Origin: Saccharum officinarum
Lineage: Eukaryota; Streptophyta; Magnoliopsida; Poales; Poaceae
Direction of reading: 5' to 3'
Length of the DNA: 64,000 nt
NCBI GenBank assembly: GCA_020631735.1
Contig: CM036159.1
Coordinates: 100,575,670-100,639,669, forward strand
Position 1 is the stretch's first letter; every line of letters begins with the position of its first letter. Shown here one piece after another: positions 11,676 through 22,888 of this stretch. The notes beneath the pieces were generated by a model. It saw only the letters and a list, made by a program, of their open reading frames with translations. It was not told the origin of the DNA and did not search any database. Made by a program: the position numbers and the translations under genes.

Positions 11676-12379
11676 TGAAAGTCCTATGTTTGGTGTTGGT
11701 AATTAGTGACAATGCCTAAGTACTAATCATATACCTAAGTTGTATGTAGCATATGAGGATTAGTATATTCCAAGGTTGGTGGCAAGACAGACATGGTGAT
11801 CATGATGACCACACTTGGATTTGGACGCAACCCTACGTGATCAAGGCAAAGGTATATGCTTAAGGGTTGTGTTTTAGTAACCAAGACACCTAGTGGGTGT
11901 GGTTACATTATAGGATAGATAGCCGTACTATAAAGAGGGGAATGACGCGGCTATTGAACTCCTAAGTGCCTCTAGATGTGCATTTCATAATCATATGCAT
12001 TTGGATAGAACTAATAACGCCTCGAAAAATGATTGTGAAAATGCTAACACACTCTCACATGACGAGATCACTTGGTGGTGTTAGCACGTTTGCGAAGGCG
12101 GTGAAGTTTGAGCGGTAGAGAGGGTTTGGGGTCCTCTCTCCCTCCCGCCGAGCTTGCGAGGCGGGATTCAGGCGTTTTCGAGAAGTTGAAACGACTATTT
12201 TCCACTATACCGGAAGTACGAAAAAGAAATGGAGGCGAACGGAGGTCACAGAGGTGACCGGACGCTGAACCGGACGCGGTCTTTGCATGACCGGACATGT
12301 CCGGTCAGTGTTCAGTATCTGCGCGGTTTTTAGTTTGATGATCGGACGCGAAGCGCGTTCGATCACAGTTGATCGGACG

Positions 12380-12695
12380 CGTCCGGTCGTTTAGGGAGCT
12401 TACTGGACTCTAACTAGACGCTGGCACTGTGGCGTCCGATCATTTCTCCAGCGCGTCCGGTCATTGTGTTGTTGTGCGCTGCTCAGGCTTGACCAGCGCG
12501 TCCGGTCATTCACGTTCGCAGCGCGTCCGGTCAGCGCGTCAAGCGTGTCCGGTCAGTGGTTCGCGACTTAGCCGTTGTGCGACCAGCGCGTCCGGTCGTT
12601 TGGACCAGCGCGTCCGGTCAGTGCTTCACGAGTTAGCCATTGGGCGACCGGCGCGTCCGGTAAGTTGGACCAGCGCGTCCGGTCAGCGCGTTTTC
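12380..12695 (+). repeat. CpG-rich CGCGTCCGGTCA array in the LTR U3
   Basis: About ten imperfect copies of the word GCGTCCGGTCA, many as ACCAGCGCGTCCGGTCA, lie upstream of the LTR TATA box. The equivalent array is in LTR 3 (about 20940-21255), and in part in LTR 1 (about 10380-10510). Inverted forms (TGACCGGACGCG) occur in the solo LTR at 23747-24190. Position suggests an enhancer or methylation-target region; that role is inferred. Confidence 0.8.
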
Positions 12696-12735
12696 GGCTG
12701 TTTTAGTTTCTAACGGCTCTATTCGAAGGGGTACG

Positions 12736-12745
12736 TCTATAAATA
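12736..12745 (+). promoter_or_regulatory. LTR promoter TATA box
   Basis: TCTATAAATA followed by a CT-rich run is a typical plant retrotransposon core promoter, marking the U3/R boundary shortly downstream. The same site is in LTR 3 at about 21298. LTR 1 has lost it through truncation. Confidence 0.75.
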
Positions 12746-13644
12746 CTCGTTGGCCGGCTCAAGGCTCTCTCTCTCTCGAACATTTGACATACTTGTGAGC
12801 ACTTTGAGCTAAGCAACTCCCCTCCCACTCATCTCTCTTGCTTCTTTGCATATTCAAAGTGAGATTGAGTGATCCAAGTGCATTTGCATTGTGAGATTGC
12901 ATCTAGTTGGCACTTGGTGGTTGATTTGCTGTGGGATTCTTATTTCTCTTGGTGGTTGCTGCCACCTAGATGGCTTGGAGCAGCTTGGAGGCGTTGGCAA
13001 GAGTTGGTGATTGTTCTTGGCCACCTCCGGTGATTGTGAGGGGTTTGTGCCTACCTCGGCGAAGCACCAAAGGCAACGTTAGTGAATTGCTCGTGTCATT
13101 GCAACCTTTTGCCATTTGGTAGGTTCTTATGGTGCCTTTTGAGAGGCTCGGTGTGAGACCGATTAGCCACCAAACCACATGGTGAAGAGAGACACAACGA
13201 GGACTAGCGTGCCGGCAAGCACGTGAACCTCGGGATAAATCTTCGTGTCATCACTTTCATATTGTAATTGATTGATCCCGGTGTTCGGTTATCTTGGTAT
13301 TCATTGTTGATCATATTGGTTGACTCAATACTTCGCCCCTCAGTGAAACTCTCCTAACTCAACTCCGCATTACTTTCTTAGTTATCTTTGCTAGCTAGTT
13401 AGCTTTGCTTTAGTAGCTCCTTTGTGTAGCTTGCTAGTTGTAGTTGTAGTTACCTTCTTGGTTTGACTTGTGCGGTTGAGTGCAAATACTAGAATTGTGA
13501 ATTGGATAGGTGGTTTGCAAACACCCCGTAGGCTAAGCAAAACTCGCATCTCGCTATTTGTTATATTGATAAACTTGGTTAGCTTGTCTTTGTAGAAAAT
13601 TTTAAAAGGCTATTCACCCCCTCTAGCCATCAAGACCTTTCAAG

Positions 13645-13662
13645 TGGTACCGTTTGTAAGGC
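13645..13662 (+). other. Primer binding site region of the copia element
   Basis: Two bases after the LTR the sequence reads TGGTACCGTTTGTAAGG. Position and the TGGTA start fit an initiator-Met tRNA primer site (TGGTATCAGAGC), but the middle is diverged, so priming by that tRNA may be impaired. Confidence 0.5.
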
Positions 13663-13681
13663 TTAACAACCTCGGTGTAAG

Positions 13682-15836
13682 ATGGCTCAAGTTATATTCA
13701 ACCATGTCGGGGGCAAGCCTCCATTCTTTGATGGTGTCTCATCTTTTGATCATTGGAAAAGAAAGATGAAGCAATATCTTGGCTCTATTCATGAGAACGT
13801 TTGGAAGGTAACACACCATGATTATGCTATCATTGATCCCGATAACCTCACCAACAATGATCGCATCAACAACTAATGCAACACTATGGCTCTCAATACT
13901 CTCTACAATGGAATTGATGCAAAGGTCTTTGAGCAAATCAAGGATCTTGAGATGGCAAGTGAAGTGTGGACAAGATTAGAGGAAACATATGAGGGCACTT
14001 CAACGGTAAAGAGTGCCAAGCTCTATATGCTCAAGGATAAGTTTGCAAGTTTCAAGATGAAGGATGATGAGTCCATACCGGAGACGTTCTATAGGCTATA
14101 AGTAATTGTCAATGATCTCAAGAGCCTAGGAGAAGATGTCAAGGAAAAGGACTTCTCACATAAGTTCTTGATAAACTTATCTAATAAGTTTGCTATCTTG
14201 AGGAAGATGATCCAAAGAGAGGGTTTGGACAAGGTGACTCCAAACCAAGTGCTTGGAGATGTCATGACCAATGCTCAATATGATGATGATGAAGATGAAG
14301 ATGAGAAGAAGGAGATCAAGGTTAAGCAAGAGAAGACCACCGCATTCAAGGCTTCTTCTTCCAAGGGCAAGAGAAAGGATGATGATGATGATCCATTTGA
14401 TGATGAGATCATGGCCCTTCTAGTGCAAAAGATGGGTCGGTTCATGAAGAAGAGAGGCTATGGTGCAAGAAAGAGAAGGGACTTCATGAAGGCAAAGGAG
14501 GTGCTTTGCTATAATTGCAATAGCCCCGATCATGTAGTGGCGAAGTGCCCCTATGAAGACAAAAGATATCATGATGGGGAGTTGAAGCTCAAGAAGAACA
14601 AGAAGGATAAGAAAGAGAATGAGAAGAAAGCAAAGAAGAGCTTCACATTCAACAACAAGAAGAAGGGTGGTGGTTATGTAGTCACTTGGGATAGTGACAA
14701 CTCCGATAGTGATGGTGATGCAAGCTCTAGTGATGATGAAAGGACCACTCAGCGAGCCATTGAAAACATTGCCCTCTCCAACAAGCCATCCATCTTTGAC
14801 ACTACATCAACATGCCTTATGGCCAAGCCTACCAAGGTAAAATATAATGATAGTGATGATGATTCTTGTGCTAGTGATGGTTGTAGGAGTGATGATGAGG
14901 AGGATGAGGACTACTCCAAGGATGATCTATTGGGCATAATAGATCAAATGAGCAAGGGCTACAAGAGGACCACCAAGAAATACAAAATCTTGGAACAAGA
15001 GCTCATTGCCAAGAGCAATGAAAATGATGCCTTGATAGAGGAGCTTGTTGCTCTAAAAAAAGAGTAAGGAGTGCAAAGGAATTGAACAAGAGCTCAAAGC
15101 TCTTAGGAAATCCTTTGATGAGCTAGAGGCCTCTCGTGAGTGTCTAAAAGAAGACCACGAGGACCTTGAAGTTGTTCACACTAGGCTTAAGGAAGCCCAC
15201 TCCACTCTACTTGAGCTCATCAAGGAAAAGGACCTTAAGTTGGAGAAGTTCATGAAGGAAGCTAAGGATGAGCAAGTGATTGTCACTTGTGATATTGGAC
15301 TAACATGTGATATTATTGATGATTCTTTATTTGTTAGTCCTACTAATGCTTCATGTAGCTCATCATCATCCACCACAACCAACTCTACCTCTACTACTAG
15401 TGATTCATCACTTGTGGTTGAGAATGAGACTCTCAAGAGAGAGGTGGATGATCTCACCCGCGCATTAGGCAACGCCTATGGTGGGGATGCCCGCTTGCTA
15501 AAATGCTTGGGTAGCCAAAGGTTCTCTCTTAACAAAGAGGGATTGGGCTATACTCCCAAGAAGGGCAAGGCGACCTTTGCTACTCCAAAGCCTCGCTTTG
15601 TGAAGGGCAATGGTCGTTATTGCAATAGATGCAAGCAAGTTGGGCATCTAGAGATTAATTGCAATAAAATGAACAAGAACAAGAAAAATGCTAATGTACC
15701 TTACATTCCTTTTGATTCTTGTTATGTGCTTACCAAGGGTGAGAAAGGTGTGCATGCTAAGTTTGTTGGTACACCAATTGTGGGTCCAAAGAAGAAGGCC
15801 ATTTGGGTACCAAAGAGCTTAGTGACTAACCTCTAA
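13682..15836 (+). pseudogene. Copia gag region (defective)
   Basis: The gag portion starts at MAQVIFNHVGGKPPFFDG and continues with the retrotransposon gag domain (GIDAKVFEQIKDLEMASEVW). A CCHC zinc knuckle follows (CYNCNSPDHVVAKC, about 14512), then an acidic and Lys-rich stretch, a coiled-coil-like region at about 14930-15250, and a second knuckle (CNRCKQVGHLEINC, about 15630). A long gag with two knuckles fits sireviruses. It is broken by in-frame stops at 13874-13876 and 14099-14101, a frame change near 15060 in an A run, and a stop at 15834-15836. In the family, gag forms the particle that packages element RNA. Confidence 0.88.
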
Positions 15837-15896
15837 GGACCCAAGCAAGTATGGGTATCTAAGAAACATTAATTTGTTTTGTAGGTAAATTATAAG

Positions 15897-18800
15897 GCCG
15901 GAGGAAGGCATTGGGTGCTTGATAGTGGGTGCTCTCAACATATGACCGGTGATTCAAGAATGTTCAACTCTCTCAAATCAAATGATAGTGGCATTGATAG
16001 CATCACTTTTGGTGACAATAGCAAAGGTGATGTAAAGGCTCTTAGAAGGATTGCAATCTCAAATGATCATAGCATTTCCAATGTGCTCTTAGTTGAAAAG
16101 TTGAACTTCAATCTTCTCTCGGTTGCTCAATTGTGTGATCTCGGTTTCAAGTGCATATTTGGTGTTGATGATGTGGAGATAGTTAGTGTTGATGGCTCTA
16201 ACTTGATCTTCAAAGGCTTTAGATATGAGAATCTATACTTGGTTGATTTCAATGCTAGTGACACTCAACTCTCAACATGCTTGCTCACCAAATCAAGTAT
16301 GGGTTGGTTATGGCATAGAATACTTGGTCATGTTGGCATGAAGCAATTGAATAAGTTAGTGAAGCATGACTTAGTTAGAGGCTTGAAGGATGTCACATTT
16401 GAGAAAGATAAGCTATGTAGTGCATGTCAAGCCAAAAAGCAAGTAGGCAACACTCATCCATTGAAAAGCATCATTAGTACTTCCAAGGCATTTGAGTTGT
16501 TGCACATGGATCTATTTGGGCCAACTACATATACAAGCATTGGTGGCAACAAGTATGGCTTTGTGATTGTGGATGATTTCACTAGATACACATGAGTATT
16601 CTTTCTTATGGATAAGAGTGATGTATTTGACATATTCAAGAAGTTCATCAAGAGAGTGCAAAATGAGTTTGAGACCACAATCAAGAAAGTAAGAAGTGAC
16701 AATGGTAGTGAGTTTAGAAACACATGAGTTGATGAGCTGTGTGATGAGCTTGGAATCAAACATCAATTCTCGGCCAAGTATACACCTCAATCAAATGGCT
16801 TAGTTGAGAGGAAGAATAAAACTTTAATTGATATGGCAAGATCAATGTTGAATGAGTATAATGTGAGCCATTCATTTTGGGCCGAAGCAATCAACACGGC
16901 TTGCTTCTATAGCAACCGTCTCTATTGCCACAAGTTCCTAGAGAAGACACCATATGAGATTTTAAATGGAAGAAAGCCCACTATTGCATACTTTTGGGTA
17001 TTTGGTTGCAAATGCTACATCTTGAAGAAGGGCACTAGATTGAGCAAGTTTGAAAAGAAATGTGATGAAGGATTTCTACTTAGTTACTCAACTACTAGCA
17101 AAGCTTATAGAGTTTGGAATTTGGCTAGTGGTCAACTTGAAGAAGTGCATGATGTTGAGTTTGATGAAACAAATGGTTCTCAAGATGAAGAAGAAAACTT
17201 GGATGATGTGAGAGGAACTCAATTGACCAATACTATGAAAGAAATGGATATTGGTGATATTAGGCCAAAGCAAGTGATTGATGTGGATGACGACAAAGAT
17301 CAAGTGCTTCAAAGTCCAATCACTCAAGCTAGTGGTTCTTTAATGCAAAATCAAGCTAGTACATCATCTCAAGTGCAACAAGATCAACAAGTGGCTAGTT
17401 CATTATCTCCAACTCATGATCAACATCAACATCCAAGCAATCAAGTCTAAGTGCTTCAACCAACTAACATTGCAAGAGACCATCTATTGGATTCCATCAT
17501 TGGTGACATACAAAGAGGAGTTCAAACTAGATCAAGATTGGCATCTTTTTGTGCTCACTCTTCTTTTATGTCAATGGAAGAACCCAAGAACATTGATAAA
17601 GCATTGAGAGATCCGGATTGGGTAAATGCAATGCATGAAGAGCTCAACAACTTTAAGAGAAATGAAGTATGGGAATTAGTTGAGAGGCCTAAGGATCACA
17701 ATGTCATTGGAACAAGATGGGTCTTTCGCAACAAGCAAGATCAAGATGGGATAGTAGTAAGAAACAAAGCAAGACTAGTGGCTCAAGGTTACACACAAAT
17801 AAAGGGTCTTGACTTTGGTGAAACTTATGCCCCGGTTGCAAGATTAGAAGCAATTAGGATCTTACTTGCCTATGCTTGTGCTCATAATATCAAGCTATAT
17901 CAAATGGATGTGAAAAGTGCATTTCTCAATGAGTACATTCAAGAGGAGGTGTATGTAGAGCAACCTCCCGGTTTTGAAGATGACAAGAAACCCAATCATG
18001 TCTACAAATTGAGAAAAGCTTTGTATGGATTGAGGCAAGCCCCTAGAGCATGGTATGAAAGATTGAGGGACTTCTTGCTATCCAAAGGATTTGTCATGGG
18101 CAAAGTTGACATAATACTATTCACCAAGAAGATTGAGAAAGACTTGTTTGTATTGTAAATATATGTTGATGATATCATATTTGGTTCAACCAATCAAGAT
18201 TATTGTGATGAGTTTAGGAAAATGATGGCAACGGAATTTGAAATGTCAATGATTGGTGAACTTAGTTTCTTTCTTGGACTTCAAATCAAACAAATGAAGG
18301 AAGGAACATTTGTAAGCCAAACCAAGTACATCAAAGATATGCTCAAAAAGTTTGGTATGGAAGATGCAAAGGGCATTACAACCCCAATGAGCACGAGTGG
18401 AAGCTTGGATAGTGACAAGAGTGGCAACATGGTGGATCAAAAGCTATATAGATCAATGATTGGTAGCCTACTCTATGTGACGGCATCAAGGCCCGATGTG
18501 ATGTTTAGTGTATGCATGTGTGCAAGATTTCAAGCCTCACCAAGAGAAAGTCATTTGAAGGCAATAAAGAGAATATTGAGGTACTTAAAGCATACACAAG
18601 ATGTTGGATTGTGGTATCCCAAAGGTGCAAGCTTTGAGCTAGTTGGATATTCGGATTCCGACTATGCCGGTGACAAAGTTGAGAGAAAGAGCACCTCCGG
18701 GACTTGTCAATTGTTGGGAAGATCACTTGTCTCATGGTCATCCAAGAAGCAAAATAGTATTGCACTATCTACCGCCGAAGCCGAATACATCGCCGCGGGT

Positions 18801-19070
18801 AGTTATTGTGCACAAATCTTGTGGATGAAGGCAACATTGAAGGATTTTGGAATCAACTTCAAGAATGTGCCATTGCTATGTGACAATGAAAGTGCCGTGA
18901 AGCTAACCAACAATCCGGTTCAACATCAAAGAACAAAGCATATTGATGTTCGCCATCACTTTATTAGAGATCATCAACAAAAGGGTGACATTGCTATTGA
19001 GAGTGTGGGCACCGAAGATCAATTAGCTGATCTATTCACCAAGCCACTTGATGAGAAGATATTTCACTAG
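15897..19070 (+). pseudogene. Copia pol region: protease, integrase, RT, RNase H (defective)
   Basis: The order is copia-type. The protease active site appears as HWVLDSGCSQHMTG (15908). Integrase has the HHCC finger (HRILGHVG...CSACQ) and core motifs HMDLFGP, RSDNGSEF and YTPQSNGLVERKN. Reverse transcriptase has [36 protein letters not shown] and YVDDIIFG. RNase H has SDSDYAGD and STAEAEY, ending near the typical TKPLD motif. In-frame stops lie near 16595, 16726, 17448 and 18156, several explicable as single transitions. No single frame spans pol, so this copy cannot make its own enzymes. No envelope-like frame follows; 19071-20237 is non-coding. Confidence 0.92.
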
Positions 19071-20237
19071 CTAAAGAATGAGTTGAACATACTTGACTTC
19101 TCCAACATGAGTTGATTCACCCCATATATGACATGCCTCTCCTTCGAGCCCCAAGGTACAATTGGTTGACATGTCATACATTCTATGCTAAGGACTTGTT
19201 TAGTGCATCTAGTCATAATTTACATATTCTAGGCTCATTCATGAAAATCAAATGAATTTAAAGTTTATATGGTGCCACTATTGTTTCCATGACTTGTATG
19301 ATCTAGTGGTAGCATATAACTTGTTTAAGTAGCTTGTGATCCTAAGTGTTTAATCTAGAAAACTTGTCTAAATATTTGCTTCAACATGGTGCATGATAAC
19401 CCTTCAAATGAGGTGTGAAGAAGCTTTCCCTTGGATCAAACCGAAGCATTTTATTTATGCAAGCAATCTAGGTTGAATCACAAACTTGATCCTCACCCCA
19501 TAATTCAATATGATAATCTATCTAAAATTGGTCCCTTGTGGTCATTGGTGCCAAAGGGGGAGAAATTGTTGTTCACAAAGATAGAACTCAAAGGAGGAGA
19601 AGCACAAAGAGGGAGAAAAATGTTGTTCACAAAGATAATTTTGAGCACACAAGTAGGGGGAGCAAGCTCTTAAACATGAATGTTGCATTTCCATGTGCAC
19701 TTCATATGTATGATGCATAGTTATGCATTTCTTTTTCTCCGATACATTGCTTGTGTGGTGACTTGCTAGTATAATTTGAATGATGCATTAAGGTACTAGC
19801 ATGAATAGGAAGTAGTTAGATTTTTTCTTGCTTCATGTTTTTCAAAGTGGTACTAGAACCTTGCTTATAATGTTGATCTCACGAGTTTTCTAGTTATGTT
19901 TGTGTTTTTCCAAGTGGTATCTAACTACACAAGGTGCTAAGATGATGTTTATCGCTACTCCGATGGTATCACGCTTCAAAGGTCTATAATCTAAAACACT
20001 TAGCACCTATTGATAGTAAATGCTCCTATATTTTCCTATCTAACATGTATGCTTCCAAAATCCAAACATATAGCATACATGTAGGGGGAGCCATTGCTAT
20101 CAATTTGAATTCATGATCACGTGTCCATAATTCTTACACATGGTAATATACTTGGACAATATGACATGGGTTCAGTCAAAATTTTATCATAACATCTTTG
20201 TGAAAGGGTTGTCACCAATTACCAACAAGGGGGAGAT
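19071..20237 (+). other. Copia 3' spacer with repeated polypurine tracts
   Basis: Non-coding 1.17 kb between pol and LTR 3. Purine tracts occur at about 19555 (AAAGGGGGAGAAA), 19650 (GTAGGGGGAGC), 20085 (GTAGGGGGAGCC) and finally 20226-20236 (CAAGGGGGAGA) against LTR 3, which would prime plus-strand synthesis. Multiple tracts are a reported sirevirus trait. Confidence 0.8.
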
Positions 20238-22202
20238 TGAAAGTCCTATGTTTGGTGTTGGTAATTAGTGACAATGCCTAAGTACTAATCATATACCTAA
20301 GTTGTATGTAGCATATGAGGATTAGTATATTCCAAGGTTGGTGGCAAGACAGACATGGTGATCATGATGACCACACTTGGATTTGGACGCAACCCTACGT
20401 GATCAAGGCAAAGGTATATGCTTAAGGGTTGTGTTTTAGTAACCAAGACACCTAGTGGGTGTGGTTACATTATAGGATAGATAGCCGTACTATAAAGAGG
20501 GGAATGACGCGGCTATTGAACTCCTAAGTGCCTCTAGATGTGCATTTCATAATCATATGCATTTGGATAGAACTAATAACGCCTCGAAAAATGATTGTGA
20601 AAATGCTAACACACTCTCACATGACGAGATCACTTGGTGGTGTTAGCACGTTTGCGAAGGCGGTGAAGTTTGAGCGGTAGAGAGGGTTTGGGGTCCTCTC
20701 TCCCTCCCGCCGAGCTTGCGAGGCGGGATTCAGGCGTTTTCGAGAAGTTGAAACGACTATTTTCCACTATACCGGAAGTACGAAAAAGAAATGGAGGCGA
20801 ACGGAGGTCACAGAGGTGACCGGACGCTGAACCGGACGCGGTCTTTGCATGACCGGACATGTCCGGTCAGTGTTCAGTATCTGCGCGGTTTTTAGTTTGA
20901 TGATCGGACGCGAAGCGCGTTCGATCACAGTTGATCGGACGCGTCCGGTCGTTTAGGGAGCTTACTGGACTCTAACTAGACGCTGGCACTGTGGCGTCCG
21001 ATCATTTCTCCAGCGCGTCCGGTCATTGTGTTGTTGTGCGCTGCTCAGGCTTGACCAGCGCGTCCGTCATTCACGTTCGCAGCGCGTCCGGTCAGCGCGT
21101 CAAGCGTGTCCGGTCAGTGGTTCGCGACTTAGCCGTTGTGCGACTAGCGCGTCCGGTCGTTTGGACCAGCGCGTCCGGTCAGTGCTTCATGAGTTAGCCA
21201 TTGGGCGACCGGCGCGTCCGGTAAGTTGGACCAGCGCGTCCGGTCAGCGCGTTTTCGGCTGTTTTAGTTTCTAACGGCTCTATTCGAAGGGGTACGTCTA
21301 TAAATACTCGTTGGCCGGCTCAAGGCTCTCTCTCTCTCGAACATTTGACATACTTGTGAGCACTTTGAGCTAAGCAACTCCCCTCCCACTCATCTCTCTT
21401 GCTTCTTTGCATATTCAAAGTGAGATTGAGTGATCCAAGTGCATTTGCATTGTGAGATTGCATCTAGTTGACACTTGGTGGTTGATTTGCTGCGGGATTC
21501 TTATTTCTCTTGGTGGTTGCTGCCACCTAGATGGCTTGGAGCAGCTTGGAGGCGTTGGCAAGAGTTGGTGATTGTTCTTGGCCACCTCCGGTGATTGTGA
21601 GGGGTTTGTGCCTACCTCGGCGAAGCACCAAAGGCAACGTTAGTGAATTGCTCGTGTCATTGCAACCTTTTGCCATTTGGTAGGTTCTTATGGTGCCTTT
21701 TGAGAGGCTCGGTGTGAGACCGATTAGCCACCAAACCACGTGGTGAAGAGGGACACAACGAGGACTATCGTGCCGGCAAGCACGTGAACCTCGGGATAAA
21801 TCTTCGTGTCATCACTTTCATATTGTGATTGATTGATCCCGGTGTTCGGTTATCTTGGTATTCATTGTTGATCATATTGGTTGGCTCAATACTTCGCCCT
21901 CGGTGAAACTCTCCTAACTCAACTCCGCATTACTTTCTTAGTTATCTTTGCTAGCTAGTTAGCTTTGCTTTAGTAGCTCCTTTGTGTAGCTTGCTAGTTG
22001 TAGTTGTAGTTACCTTCTCGGTTTGACTTGTGCGGTTGAGTGCAAATACTAGAATTGTGAATTGGATAGGTGGTTGCAAACACCCCGTAGGCTAAGCAAA
22101 ACTCGCATCTCGCTATTTGTTATATTGATAAACTTGGTTAGCTTGTCTTTGTAGAAAATTTTAAAAGGCTATTCACCCCCCTCTAGCCATCAAGACCTTT
22201 CA
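20238..22202 (+). repeat. Copia LTR 3 (3' LTR)
   Basis: 1965 bp, TGAAAG...CTTTCA, followed by the GCCAT duplication at 22203-22207. Relative to LTR 2 it lacks one G in the GCGTCCG(G)TCA array, and has scattered transitions (such as accacg for accaca) and two further one-base gaps or insertions near its 3' end. Confidence 0.95.
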
Positions 22203-22207
22203 GCCAT
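22203..22207. repeat. Target site duplication GCCAT (right)
   Basis: Identical to 9715-9719; closes the copia composite. Confidence 0.93.
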
Positions 22208-22883
22208 GCAACACTGCCCTCGCTGTCGCTGCCTTGCTGTAATAGAACCGACCAATTATACAAAAGTAAGTAAGAAAATCATCCACCGGAGCAAACGATT
22301 TAACAAACTTAAGCCCGTATAACCCGGTAGTCCGTAAAATCTCGAGGGATTTCAAACCAACTCACATACCAGCCAAGATCGCAATAAGTTTAGCGGTCAC
22401 CATCACAAATTACATAAAAGTTCACATCACGGATACATCGGAGTTTAAACATAGTTGTTACAAACCGAGTTCAAATAAAAGTAGCGGAAGCATATAGTTC
22501 AAATTCACCCACACACTCACACAGAGTTCAAGTATAGTGCCAGCTGATGATCATCTCCAACAAAAGTATTAGATGAGATGTAGGGAACGACCACTTCCCA
22601 TGGTCCTAAGCATCACCCATTGTAGGATAAAGGCAGTTGATACAGTAGCCATAATACATCTGCCAATCTGCAATAAGTGGGAACAAAACCCTGAGTATGA
22701 GAAGGTACTCAGCTAGACTTACCTGACATAACCGAAAATAAAGTGACACCAAGGATTATGAAGGGCTTTATAGTGGGGTAGTTGACTCATTTGCAAAAAA
22801 GCATTTTTAGTATTACAAGAATCTTTCCAAAAGCATTATTGTCAAGTTAATAATTATTACCTGTCGGCTACATTTGCACCTAT

Positions 22884-22888
22884 ACTAG
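22884..22888. repeat. Target site duplication ACTAG (left)
   Basis: ACTAG precedes the solo LTR and is repeated exactly at 24796-24800. Confidence 0.93.

Larger units (their letters stand above)
11676..13642 (+). repeat. Copia LTR 2 (5' LTR of the complete unit)
   Basis: 1967 bp, TGAAAG...CTTTCA. It holds an array of CGCGTCCGGTCA words at about 12380-12690, a TATA box at 12736 and a CT-rich start region after it. It is shared: the 3' LTR of the deleted unit and the 5' LTR of the complete one. No differences from LTR 3 were seen over the first roughly 780 bp; about 14 substitutions or small indels occur in the rest. Confidence 0.95.
9720..22202 (+). mobile_element. Ty1/copia sirevirus-like composite insertion with three LTRs
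   Basis: The order is truncated LTR (9720-10519), 9-bp filler, 3' interior remnant (10529-11675), complete LTR (11676-13642), complete interior (13643-20237), complete LTR (20238-22202). One pair of GCCAT duplications bounds the whole block. LTR ends are TGAAAG...CTTTCA. Interior order is gag, protease, integrase, reverse transcriptase, RNase H, which defines copia. The 3' spacer repeats purine tracts such as AAGGGGGAGA and GTAGGGGGAGC. These, with a long two-zinc-knuckle gag and CpG palindromes in the LTR, point to the sirevirus (SIRE/Maximus) lineage. The arrangement suggests a tandem LTR-interior-LTR-interior-LTR made by unequal exchange, then a deletion that removed most of the first unit. 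Confidence 0.93.

Noticed and set aside
12380..12695. CRISPR-like regular repeats
   Set aside because: Spacing is irregular, there are no unique spacers, and the array is part of a plant retrotransposon LTR.
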